Origin: Xylocopa sonorina
Lineage: Eukaryota > Arthropoda > Insecta > Hymenoptera > Apidae
Direction of reading: 5' to 3'
Assembly (NCBI RefSeq): GCF_050948175.1
Contig: NC_135194.1
Span: forward strand, 5,200,033 to 5,264,032
DNA length: 64,000 nucleotides
Shown here in pieces: positions 13,001-22,942 of this stretch (position 1 is the first letter of the stretch; every line of letters starts with the position of its first letter). The position numbers were made by a program, and so were the translations under genes. The notes beneath the pieces were generated by a model. That model was given only the letters and a program-made list of their open reading frames with translations. It was not told the origin of the DNA and made no database searches.

Positions 13001-15620
13001 AATGCGACACTTCCTTGCAAGGGAATAGCGATTGCAGATGTCTACCTATGGTAGCAATAGGGTTCTAATGCTCCTTAAAACGCGATATCGCATCTCATTT
13101 CTATGTTTCATGGTAAGATATAATATTCATTGCGAAGTGTTATGCATTCCTCGTCTACGATTCAAATGAATGTAAATGCGACACTTCCTTGCAAGGAAAT
13201 AGCGTTTGCAGATGTCTACGTATCGTAGCAATAGAGTTCTTATGATTCTTAAAACGCGATATCGCATTTCATTTCTATGTTTCATGGTAAGATTTAACAT
13301 GATTTGCGAAGTGTCATGTATTCCTCGTCTACACTCCAAATGAATGTGAATGCGACACTTCCTCGCTAGGAAATACCGTTTGCAGATGTCTACGTATCGT
13401 AGCAATAGAGCTCTTATGATTCTTAAAACGCGATATCGCATCTCATTTCTATGGTTCATGGTAAGATATAATATGATTTGCGAAGTGTTATGCATTCCTC
13501 GTCTACACTTCAAATGAATGTAAATGCGACACTTCCTTGCTAGGAAATAGCGTCTGCAGATGTCTAGGTATCGTAGCGATAGAGTTCTAATACTTCCTAA
13601 AACGCGATATCGCATCTCATTTCTATGTTTCATGGTAAGATATAATATGATTTGCGAAGTGTTATGTATTCCTCGTCTACACTTCATATGAATGTAAATG
13701 CGACACTTCCTTGCAAGGAAATAGCGTTTGCAGATGTCTACCTATCGTAGCAATAGGGTTCTAATGCTTCTTAAAACGCGATATCGCATCTCATTTCTAT
13801 GTTTCATGTTAAGATATAATATGATTTGCGAAGTGTTATGTATTCCTCGTCTACACTTCAAATGAATGTGAATGCGACACTTCCCCGCTAGGAAATAGCG
13901 TTTGCAGAAGTCTACGTATCGTAGCAATAGAGTTCTTATGATTCTTAAAACGCGATATTGCATCTCATTTCTATGGTTCATGGTAAGATATAATATGATT
14001 TGCGAAGTATTATGTATTCCTCGTCTACACTTCAAATGAATGTAAATGCGACACTTCCTTGCTAGGAAATAGCGTCTGCAGATATCTAGGTATCGTAGCG
14101 ATAGAGTTCTAATACTTCTTAAAACGCGATATCGCATCTCATTTCTATCTTTCATGGTAAGATATAATATGATTTGCGAAGTGTTATGTATTCCTCGTCT
14201 ACACTTCATATGAATGTAAACGTGACACTTCCTTGCAAGGAAATAGCGTTTGCAGATGTCTACCTATCGTAGCAATAGTGTTCTAATGCTTCTTAAAACG
14301 CGATATCGCATCTCATTTCTATGTTTCATGTTAAGATATAATATGATTTGCGAAGTGTTATGTATTCCTCGTCTACACTTCAAATGAATGTGAATGCGAC
14401 ACTTCCCCGCTAGGAAATAGCGTTTGCAGAAGTCTACGTATCGTAGCAATAGAGTTCTTATGATCCTTAAAACGCGATATCGCATCTCGTTTCTATGTTT
14501 CATGGTAAGATATAATATGATTTGCGAAGTGTCATGTATTCCTCGTCTACACTTCAAATGAATGTGAATGCGATACTTCCTTGCAAGGAAATAGCGTTTG
14601 CAGATGTCTACGTATCGTAGCAATAGCTCCCTAATGCTTCTTAAAACGCGATATCGCATCTCATTTCTGTTTCATGGTAAGATATAATATGATTTGCGAA
14701 GTGTCATGTATTCCTCGTCTACACTTCAAATGAATGTTAATGCGACACTTCCTTGAAAGGAAATAGCGTCTGCAGATGTCTAGGTATCGTAGCAATAGAG
14801 TTCTTACGCTTCTTAAAACGCGATATCGCATCTCATTTCTATGTTTCATGGTAAGATATAATATGATTTGCGAAGTGTTATGTTTTCCTCATCTACACTT
14901 CATATGAATGTAAATGCGACACTTCCTTGCAAGGAAATAGCGTTTGCAGATATCTACCTATCGTAGCAATAGAGTTCTAATGCTTCTTAAAACGCGATAT
15001 CGCATCTCATTTCTATGGTTCATGGTAAGATATAATATGATTTGCGAAGTGTTATGTATTCCTCGTCTACACTTCAAATGAATGTAAATGCAACACTTCC
15101 TTGCAAGGAAATAGCGTTTGCAGATGTCTACCTATCGTAGCAATAGGGTTCTAATGCTTCTTAAAACGCGATATCGCATCTCATTTCTATGTTTCATGGT
15201 AAGATATAATATGATTTGCGAAGTGTTATGTATTCCTCGTCTACACTTCAAATGAATGTAAATGCGACACTTCCTTGCAAGGAAATAGCGTTTGCAGATG
15301 TCTACGTATCGTAGCAATAGAGTTCTTATGATTCTTAAAACGCGATATCGCATCTCATTTCTATGTTTCATGGTAAGATATAATATGATTTGCGAAGTGT
15401 TATGTATTCCTCGTCTACACTTGATATGAATGTAAATGCGACACTTCCTTGCAAGGAAATAGCGTTTGCAGATGTCTACCTATCGTAGCAATAGAGTTCT
15501 AATGCGTGTTAAAACGAGATATTGCATCTCATATCTATGTTTCATGATAAGATATAATATGATTTGCGAAGTGTTATGTATTCCTCGTCTACACTTCATA
15601 TGAATGTAAATGCGACACTT
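10016..15620. repeat. Higher-order satellite block, copy 2
   Basis: This is the second, adjacent copy of the block at 3930-10015. It lacks four monomers around 12.42 kb and carries one extra monomer around 13.74-13.91 kb relative to copy 1. Each change is a near-multiple of the monomer length, as expected from unequal exchange in register. A tandem arrangement of two such long blocks is also a place where an assembly could be wrong. Confidence 0.72.
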
Positions 15621-16995
15621 CCTTGCAAGGAAATAGCGTTTGCAGATGTCTACCTATCGTAGCAATAGGGTTCTAATGCTTCTTAAAACGCGATATCGCA
15701 TCTCATTTCTATGTTTCATGGTAAGATATAATATTCATTGCGAAGTGTTATGCATTCCTCGTCAACGATTCAAATGAATGTAAATGCGACACTTCCTTGC
15801 AAGGAAATAGCGTTTGCAGATGTCTACGTATCGTAGCAATAGAGTTCTTACGATTCTTAAAACGCGACATCGCATCTCATTTCTATGTTTCATGGTAAGA
15901 TTTAATATGATTTGCGAAGTGTCATGTATTCCTCGTCTACACTTCAAATGAATGTGAATGCGACACTTCCTCGCTAGGAAATAGCGTTTGCAGATGTCTA
16001 AGTATCGTATCAATAGAGTTCTTATGATTCTTAAAACGCGATATCGCATCTCATTTCTATGTTTCATGGTAAGATATAATATGATTTGCGAAGTGTTATG
16101 TTTTCCTCGTCTACACTTCATATGAATGTAAATGCGACACTTCCTTGCTAGGAAATAGCGTCTGCAGATGTCTAGGTATCATAGCGATAGAGTTCTAATG
16201 CTTCTTAAAACGTGATATTGCATCTCATATCTATGTTTCATGATAAGATATAATATGATTTGCGAAGTGTTATGTATTCCTCGTCTACACTTCATATGAA
16301 TGTAAATGCGACACTTCCTTGCAAGGAAATAGCGTTTGCAGATGTCTACCTATCGTAGCAATAGGGTTCTAATGCTTCTTAAAACGCGATATCGCATCTC
16401 ATTTCTATGTTTCATGGTAAGATATAATATTCATTGCGAAGTGTTATGCATTCCTCGTCAACGATTCAAATGAATGTAAATGCGACACTTCCTTGCAAGG
16501 AAATAGCGTTTGCAGATGTCTACGTATCGTAGCAATAGAGTTCTTACGATTCTTAAAACGCGACATCGCATCTCATTTCTATGTTTCATGGTAAGATTTA
16601 ATATGATTTGCGAAGTGTCATGTATTCCTCGTCTACACTTCAAATGAATGTGAATGCGACACTTCCTCGCTAGGAAATAGCGTTTGCAGATGTCTAAGTA
16701 TCGTATCAATAGAGTTCTTATGATTCTTAAAACGCGATATCGCATCTCATTTCTATGTTTCATGGTAAGATATAATATGATTTGCGAAGTGTTATGTTTT
16801 CCTCGTCTACACTTCATATGAATGTAAATGCGACACTTCCTTGCTAGGAAATAGCGTCTGCAGATGTCTAGGTATCATAGCGATAGAGTTCTAATGCTTC
16901 TTAAAACGTGATATTGCATCTCATATCTATGTTTCATGATAAGATATAATATGATTTGCGAAGTGTTATGTATTCCTCGTCTACACTTCATATGA
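15530..16995. repeat. 696-bp (4-monomer) tandem doublet
   Basis: Two adjacent 4-monomer units, offset 696 bp, look identical over most of their length. Both carry the unusual GTCAACGATTC, GCGACATCGC, CTAAGTATCGTATCAATAG and GTATCATAGCGATAG variants (for example 15761 and 16457, 15867 and 16563). Related but partial sequence recurs near 51065-51340. The apparent lack of private differences suggests a recent duplication. Confidence 0.8.
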
Positions 16996-18709
16996 ATGTA
17001 AATGCGACACTTCCTTGCAAGGAAATAGCGTTTGCAGATGTCTACCTATCGTAGCAATAGAGTTCTAATGCTTGTTAAAACGAGATATTGCATCTCATAT
17101 CTATGTTTCATGATAAGATATAATATGATTTGCGAAGTGTTATGTATTCCTCGTCTACACTTCAAATGAATGTGAATGCGACACTTCCTCGCTAGGAAAT
17201 AGCGTTTGCAGAAGTCTACGTATCGTAGCAATAGAGTTCTTATGATTCTTAAAACGCGATATCGCATCTCATTTCTATGGTTCATGGTAAGATATAATAT
17301 GATTTGCGAAGTGCCATGTATTCCTCGTCTACACTTCAAATGAATGTAAATGCGACATTTCCTTGCTAGGAAATAGCGTCCGCAGATGTCTAGGTATCGT
17401 AGCGATAGAGTTCTAGTGCTTCTTAAAACGCGATATCGCATCTCATTTCTATGGTTCATGGTAAGATATAATATGATTTGCGAAGTGTTATGCATTCCTC
17501 GTCTACGATTCAAATGAATGTAAATGCGACACTTCCTTGCAAGGAAATAGCGTTTGCAGATGTCTACGTATCGTAGCAATAGAGTTCTTATGACTCTTAA
17601 AACGCGATATCGCATCTCATTTCTATGTTTCATGGTAAGATTTAATATGATTTGCGAAGTGTCATGTATTCCTCGTCTACACTTCAAATGAATGTGAATG
17701 CGATACTTCCTCGCTAGGAAATAGCGTTTGCAGAAGTCTACGTATCGTTGCAATAGAGTTCTTATGATTCTTAAAACGCGATATCGCATCTCATTTCTAT
17801 GGTTCATGGTAAGATATAATATGATTTGCGAAGTGTTATGTATTCCTCGTCTACACTTCATATGAATGTAAATGCGACACTTCCTTGCAAGGAAATAGCG
17901 TTTGCAGATGTCTACCTATCGTAGCAATAGAGTACTAATGCTTCTTAAAACGCGATATCGCATCTCATTGCTATGGTTCATGGTAAGATATAATATGATT
18001 TGCGAATTGTTATGTATTCCTCGTCTACACTTCAAATGAATGTAAATGCGACACTTCCTTGCTAGGAAATAGCGCCTGCAGATGTCTAGGTATCGTAGCG
18101 ATAGAGTTCTAATGCTTCTTAAAACGCGATATCGCATCTCATTTCTATGGTTCATGGTAAGATATAATATGATTTGCGAAGTGTTATGCATTCCTCGTCT
18201 ACGATTCAAATGAATGTAAATGCGACACTTCCTTGCAAGGAAATAGCGTTTGCAGATGTCTACGTATCGTAGCAATAGAGTTCTTATGACTCTTAAAACG
18301 CGATATCGCATCTCATTTCTATGTTTCATGGTAAGATTTAATATGATTTGCGAAGTGTCATGTATTCCTCGTCTACACTTCAAATGAATGTGAATGCGAT
18401 ACTTCCTCGCTAGGAAATAGCGTTTGCAGAAGTCTACGTATCGTTGCAATAGAGTTCTTATGATTCTTAAAACGCGATATCGCATCTCATTTTTATGGTT
18501 CATGGTAAGATATAATATGATTTGCGAAGTGTTATGTATTCCTCGTCTACACTTCAAATGAATGTAAATGCGACACTTCCTTGCTAGGAAAGAGCGTCTG
18601 CAGATGTCTAGGTATCGTAGCGATAGAGTTCTAATACTTCTTAAAACGCGATATCGCATCTCATTTCTATGTTTCGTGGTAAGATATAATATGATTTGCG
18701 AAGTGTTAT

Positions 18710-20046
18710 GTATTCCTCGTCTACACTTCATATGAATGTAAATGCGACACTTCCCTGCAAGGAAATAGCGTTTGCAGATGTCTACCTATCGTAGCAATAG
18801 GGTTCTAATGCTTCTTAAAACGCGATATCGCATCTCATTTCTATGTTTCATGTTAAGATATAATATGATTTGCGAAGTGTTATGTATTCCTCGTCTACAC
18901 TTCAAATGAATGTGAATGCGACACTTCCCCGCTAGGAAATAGCGTTTGCAGAAGTCTACGTATCGTAGCAATAGAGTTCTTATGATCCTTAAAACGCGAT
19001 ATCGCATCTCGTTTCTGTGGTTCATGGTAAGATATAATATGATTTGCGAAGTGTTATGTATTCCTCGTCTACACTTCAAATGAATGTAAATGCGACACTT
19101 CCTTGCAAGGAAATAGCGTTTGCAGATGTCTACCTATCGTAGCAATAGGGTTCTAATGCTTCTTAAATCGCGATATCGCATCTCATTTCTATGTTTCATG
19201 GTAAGATGTAATATTCATTGCGAAGTGTTATGCATTCCTCGTCTACGATTCAAATGAATGTAAATGCGACACTTCCTTGCAAGGAAATAGCGTCTGCAGA
19301 TGTCTAGGTATCGTAGCGATAGAGTTCTAATACTTCTTAAAACGCGATATCGCATCTCATTTCTATGTTTCATGGTAAGATATAATATGATTTGCGAAGT
19401 GTTATGTATTCCTCGTCTACACTTCATATGAATGTAAATGCGACACTTCCTTGCAAGGAAATAGCGTTTGCAGATGTCTACCTATCGTAGCAATAGGGTT
19501 CTAATGCTTCTTAAAACGCGATATCGCATCTCATTTCTATGTTTCATGGTAAGATATAATATGATTTGTGAAGTGTTATGTATTCCTCGTCTACACTTCA
19601 AATGAATGTGAATGCGACACTTCCTCGCTCGGAAATAGCGTTTGCAGAAGTCTACGTATCGTAGCAATAGAGTTCTTATGATTCTTAAAACGCGATATCG
19701 CATCTCATTTCTATGGTTCATGGTAAGATATAATATGATTTGCGAAGTGTTATGTATTCCTCGTCTACACTTCAAATGAATGTAAATGCGACATTTCCTG
19801 GCTAGGAAATAGCGTCCGCAGATGTCTAGGTATCGTAGCGATAGAGTTCTAATGCTTCTTAAAACGCGATATCGCATCTCATTTCTATGTTTCATGGTAA
19901 GATATAATATGATTTGCGAAGTGTTATGTATTCCTCGTCTACACTTCATATGAATGTAAATGCGACACTTCCTTGCAAGGAAATAGCGTTTGCAGATGTC
20001 TACCTATCGTAGCAATAGAGTACTAATGCTTCTTAAAACGCGATAT
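18710..20046. repeat. Left flank of the insertion, paralogous to 51583-52919
   Basis: This 1.3-kb stretch up to the LTR boundary matches 51583-52919 at a constant offset of 32873 bp. It shares rare markers such as TTAAATCGCG (19164 and 52037) and GATTTGTGAAG (19563 and 52436). Together with the right flank it defines an occupied and an empty version of one satellite segment. Confidence 0.85.
20043..20046. repeat. Target-site duplication, left copy (ATAT)
   Basis: The four satellite bases ATAT directly precede the 5' LTR. The right copy is at 28926-28929. The intact monomer has a single GCG-ATAT-CGC here, as in the empty paralog at 52916-52919. Confidence 0.92.
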
Positions 20047-20380
20047 TGTGACGTCAGGCGCACCGCCTGCCACCCTCTGGCGCCAACCAGCATCCGCAGC
20101 ATCCGCAACCGGGACACCGCTCTCCCGCCAGCACCTGTATCAGCATCCCCCGTACACGGGCCGCACGACGATTCGACGCCCAGAGACGAGGAGACAACGC
20201 TACGAGGATGAGGAATACCTCCCCGCGTACGAATCCCGATCACCTGCGATCACACAACCGTACGCTTACTTTTCATACACGCGATTCTAGATTAAGCACT
20301 CTACACGAATCATGTACATACACAACCCAACACACACCTAAATATAAGCAGATATTTGTACAATCATAATTTCTAAGTCG

Positions 20381-20393
20381 TATAGAATATAAG
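20381..20393 (+). promoter_or_regulatory. TATA-like candidate in the 5' LTR
   Basis: TATAGAATATAAG sits just before a GC-rich stretch. A similar AT-rich run lies at about 20760-20777. No initiator element stands out at the expected distance from either, so this is a weak candidate only. The same sequence recurs at 27778-27790 in the 3' LTR. Confidence 0.2.
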
Positions 20394-21044
20394 CTGCGAT
20401 GCGCGCCCGCGCGCACTCGACGCTCGCGGCTCACGCTGAACGCGAGCCGCACCCCACTCCGAGTGGCCGCCCCACTCCGATCGTACGCCCCACTCACGGG
20501 GCCCAGCGACTCGCGCGCCACGCAACCCGAGGAGGTCGCGGACGCGCGACCGAGAGAGGAGTTCCTTCGAGTCCGATCTCCGAGACGGTTCTAATCTCAA
20601 CCTCCGAGCAATACGCTCCCCTGCCACGAGCTATCAGCTCTCATGCAGCCGACTCTATCGCATCTCCCTTAGCGGAGTCCTTATTATAACTTATTACTAT
20701 TTCCATTTCATATTATATCGTTAGTTGATAACTTAGACTTAGTAAAGTGTAGTAGGATAGTTATATTATAGAATATACTCTTGTTTTACCAAATCCAAGT
20801 CTCTTTATTCGAATACAAGTTCCTTAAATTCTATTCCACGTGTACGCTCGCGATTCTTATTCAATTCACACGATTCATCTGCGACAGCTCTGTACGCTGG
20901 ACAGTCTTTGAGCGCACCAACGCTCGACTGCTCTCGCTGCATTCCTATCGTATCCAAGGTATCTTGAACAAGGATCGACCTCGGTAAGCCAGAGCGCACC
21001 ATCGCTTGGCCGAGCCGTATTCCGTCCTAGTGCAAGCGCCTTTG

Positions 21045-21374
21045 ATGAATCCCGAGCCTCCGAAAAGGCGTACACGACGCGCGGGTAGGAAAGAATATCT
21101 ACGCCGTCTCATTCGCGAATACGCGAGTTGTACTTCCGGACATCCATACGTCTGCAACGCTGTTTCCGTTCCTGCGAAGGAGGTCTTCGCAGCCGTACGT
21201 CCAATTCGAATCCAGGATCGCCCGGTTCCAGCGCCAGTTCCCTCCAGCCGTAGCTCGCCTGCCTGGAGACTCATTCCCGTCGACGCTCCGCCGATCCAGC
21301 CGTACGCCGCTGCTATTCCGGTCACGGATCCACGGCGCCACAGATACCTGGAACGAGAGGCGAAACAGTATTAA
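21045..21374 (+). other. 109-codon open frame inside the LTR, product unknown
   Basis: An ATG-initiated frame (ATG at 21045) running to a TAA at 21372-21374. It would encode a basic, proline- and arginine-rich protein with no domain I recognise. An identical frame lies in the 3' LTR (28442-28771), and the one LTR difference falls in it as a synonymous AAC/AAT change. It ends 14 nt before a strong 5' splice-site consensus. It may be a chance frame in GC-rich LTR sequence, or a leader or accessory peptide. I cannot decide. Confidence 0.25.
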
Positions 21375-21385
21375 GAAGACGTCGA

Positions 21386-21394
21386 AAGGTAAGT
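21386..21394 (+). promoter_or_regulatory. Candidate 5' splice site (AAG|GTAAGT) near the LTR end
   Basis: AAGGTAAGT matches the metazoan splice-donor consensus at every position and lies about 135 nt before the LTR end, upstream of gag. A weaker match, TCGGTAAGC, lies at 20981-20989. No downstream env is present for a spliced message, and I did not identify a partner acceptor, so use is uncertain. Confidence 0.3.
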
Positions 21395-21541
21395 GTTAGG
21401 CGTAATTTTGGTTAGATCGAGTTCCGACCGCCAACGAACCCGGCCCCAGCGCAATTCGCGTAGGTTTTTCGGGAAAGGCAACGAATCGTGCCATCGGATC
21501 GAGCGCAAACGCACCTCGGGACGTGACACGAAAGATATTTT

Positions 21542-21558
21542 TGGTGACAGCGGTGGGA
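21542..21558 (+). other. Putative primer-binding site
   Basis: TGGTGACAGCGGTGGGA begins with TGG, the complement of the CCA end of a tRNA, and follows an AT-rich ATTTT run, a layout common in insect gypsy elements. It starts 13 nt after the LTR, further than usual. The part TGACAGCGGTGGGA loosely resembles the complement of a leucine-type tRNA 3' end, but the primer tRNA is not established. Confidence 0.45.
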
Positions 21559-21610
21559 TAGCCACGCGTTCTCCACGGAAATTCTGCCGTCCGAGACCGC
21601 GAAACAAGCC

Positions 21611-22942
21611 ATGGCAACGAGAACTCCACCGACCAAAACGCGCCAGCAAGCGCAACGGGCCGCCGCGATGCACGAAACTGATCGCGATAAACGCACAAAT
21701 AGGGCATTAGATTTTCAAGACGCTCTCGGCGAGCTTACTCAAGATACCGCGCAAGCAGGCACATCGGCGAAAAACGTAGAATCGACCGATCCAACTACGG
21801 TGACCTTGCTTCAACAAGTTGAAATGCTCCGTCGCGAAATTGAAGCTATCCGCCGAACTCCAGATCTAGCACGCGACGATACAGTGCCGTTGGAAATTCC
21901 GCGTATAGACCCGATTTCCGCACAAGGTTCGAGTCAAATATCCGCCGTAACCAACCCGCAACATGACGAGCTTTCGCTCAAGCAAGCGCTTGAAGCCGTA
22001 CCGACGTTCGACGGACAAAATATTCCGGTACTCCAATTTACGCGGGCTTGCAAACGGGCTTACGAACTAATTCCGAACGGGTGCGAGCGCACGTTTACGC
22101 GCCTTCTGAAGGGCAAATTGAAGGGCCGCGCTTATGCCGCGTTAGAGGACGAGCCGTGCCAGACGATTCTGGAATTAACTGATATTCTTCGATGTTCGTT
22201 CGGACCCGTGAAATCCGCCGATCACTACAGGGGCGAACTCACCAATATATACATGCGTGCCAACGAGCACATTTTAGATTATATTGGACGGGTAAAGGAC
22301 CTGAAGACAGCCATAATTGACTGCGACAGACTCGCGCGTCGCGATCCCCAAGAGTCCTTAGAAAGCGTAAACAAACTCGCGTCACAGTGCTTCAGGGACG
22401 GACTTATTCCCGAAATAAGAATTCAGATGCCGATAGATCCATACAACACCCTGCAGCAAATTTTCACAAGAGCACGCGAACTCTTTCAAATTCACGAACG
22501 CGACTTACAACGTCTAGGCAAAACGCGACCACGCGCGGAATCTCGCGAAAAACTCGTAGACATTATCTGCAGTAAATGCAACAACACGGGACATTACGCG
22601 ACCGAATGTCGGCTCAGAACCGTACCTCAATACCGATCACGGGAATATCGAGACCCATACCTGCGTCCCAGGGACGCACCGCTTCCCGCTCAACGCCCGT
22701 CCTACGAACAGCCGCGACAAATTTTAGACAGGGACGCGCAAAAATTTTGCAAATATTGTAAAAACCCGGGGCACAGCATAGACGAATGCCGTAAGAGAAG
22801 ATATAATAACAATTTGAACAGGGACTCGGGAAACGACGGTGGCCTCCGTACCCGCCGCGAGACAGGTCGCGAGGCCCTACCGCAAATACGAACTCTCGCA
22901 GCGAACAATTCCGACGAGGAAGTAGGAGAAACGCCGCAATAA
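21611..22942 (+). CDS. gag: Gag polyprotein (capsid and nucleocapsid)
   Basis: A 443-aa structural polyprotein expected to assemble the cytoplasmic virus-like particle and package the element RNA. The ATG at 21611 has G at -3 and G at +4, and is the first in-frame start after the LTR (82-nt leader). Residues about 62-83 could form a short coiled coil. Residues about 125-300 look like the helical capsid region of gypsy Gag proteins, opening with a PTFDG motif. Two zinc knuckles of the CX2CX4HX4C type follow at C320-C333 and C380-C393, separated by an arginine- and proline-rich spacer, and should bind RNA. Near the end, codons Gly407-Asn408 form part of the slippery heptamer at 22828-22834. Most ribosomes should continue to the TAA at 22940-22942 and some enter pol. 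The frame is uninterrupted. Confidence 0.95.
   Translation: MATRTPPTKTRQQAQRAAAMHETDRDKRTNRALDFQDALGELTQDTAQAGTSAKNVESTDPTTVTLLQQVEMLRREIEAIRRTPDLARDDTVPLEIPRIDPISAQGSSQISAVTNPQHDELSLKQALEAVPTFDGQNIPVLQFTRACKRAYELIPNGCERTFTRLLKGKLKGRAYAALEDEPCQTILELTDILRCSFGPVKSADHYRGELTNIYMRANEHILDYIGRVKDLKTAIIDCDRLARRDPQESLESVNKLASQCFRDGLIPEIRIQMPIDPYNTLQQIFTRARELFQIHERDLQRLGKTRPRAESREKLVDIICSKCNNTGHYATECRLRTVPQYRSREYRDPYLRPRDAPLPAQRPSYEQPRQILDRDAQKFCKYCKNPGHSIDECRKRRYNNNLNRDSGNDGGLRTRRETGREALPQIRTLAANNSDEEVGETPQ
22828..22876 (+). promoter_or_regulatory. -1 ribosomal frameshift signal: slippery GGGAAAC plus stem
   Basis: The heptamer G GGA AAC (22828-22834) lies in the gag frame as X XXY YYZ and is the only such site I found in the gag/pol overlap (22810-22942). 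After a 6-nt spacer, GGCCTC (22841-22846) can pair with GAGGCC (22871-22876). Inside it GCGA (22857-22860) can pair with TCGC (22867-22870) and stack directly on the first stem. A competing short hairpin ACGG/CCGT (22836-22839 with 22846-22849) is also possible. Spacer length and stem strength match known -1 signals. Slippage would join Gag residue 408 to pol and give a Gag-Pol of about 2025 aa. Confidence 0.85.

Larger units (their letters stand above)
1..20046. repeat. 174-bp tandem satellite array, left segment
   Basis: Head-to-tail monomers of 174 bp: the landmark TATCGTAG recurs at 1, 175, 349 and so on, and all copies share one orientation. Each monomer contains GCGATATCGC (e.g. 36-45), a TTCAWATGAA box (115-124), TTCCTTGCAAGGAA or a variant (139-152) and CTACSTATCGTAG across the junction (170-182). 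Most copies keep an EcoRV site (GATATC). Three junction types recur: CTACC-TATCGTAGCAATAG, CTACG-TATCGTAGCAATAG and CTAGG-TATCGTAGCGATAG. Variation is mostly linked substitutions, and length changes are rare. Nothing else (gene, RNA or other transposon) is visible in this stretch. The minus-strand open frames of 58-aa repeats arise because 174 is a multiple of three. The family name is unknown to me. Confidence 0.97.
20047..21528 (+). repeat. 5' LTR (1482 bp)
   Basis: Begins TGTGACGTCA and ends ACGTGACA. The two ends form an imperfect 9-nt inverted repeat (TGTGACGTC against TGTCACGTC). Boundaries are fixed by comparison with 27444-28925 (offset 7397): the bases immediately outside differ on both sides. 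A perfect TGACGTCA palindrome lies at 20049-20056. AT-rich TATA-like stretches occur at 20381-20393 (TATAGAATATAAG) and about 20760-20777 (TTATATTATAGAATATAC), either of which could serve a promoter. I see no AATAAA, and the U3/R/U5 limits cannot be set from sequence alone. The only difference from the 3' LTR that I find is C at 21158 against T at 28555. Confidence 0.96.

Noticed and set aside
174..19949. Dozens of minus-strand open frames of 60-390 codons with a repeated 58-aa basic motif
   Set aside because: They are the satellite monomer read in a frame that lacks stops because 174 is divisible by three. Starts and stops simply follow monomer variants, and no domain, promoter or codon signature supports a gene.
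1..20046. CRISPR-like or phage-type repeat array
   Set aside because: Units are contiguous 174-bp monomers with no unique spacers and no cas genes.
20004..20243. Frames spanning the satellite/LTR junction
   Set aside because: Chimeric by-products of the insertion boundary.
20700..20790. Polyadenylation signal in the LTR
   Set aside because: The AT-rich stretch has no AATAAA or ATTAAA, so the R/U5 boundary could not be placed.
21006..21044. Upstream extension of the LTR frame to a TTG at 21006
   Set aside because: A TTG start is not expected in a eukaryotic element. The first ATG at 21045 was used instead.
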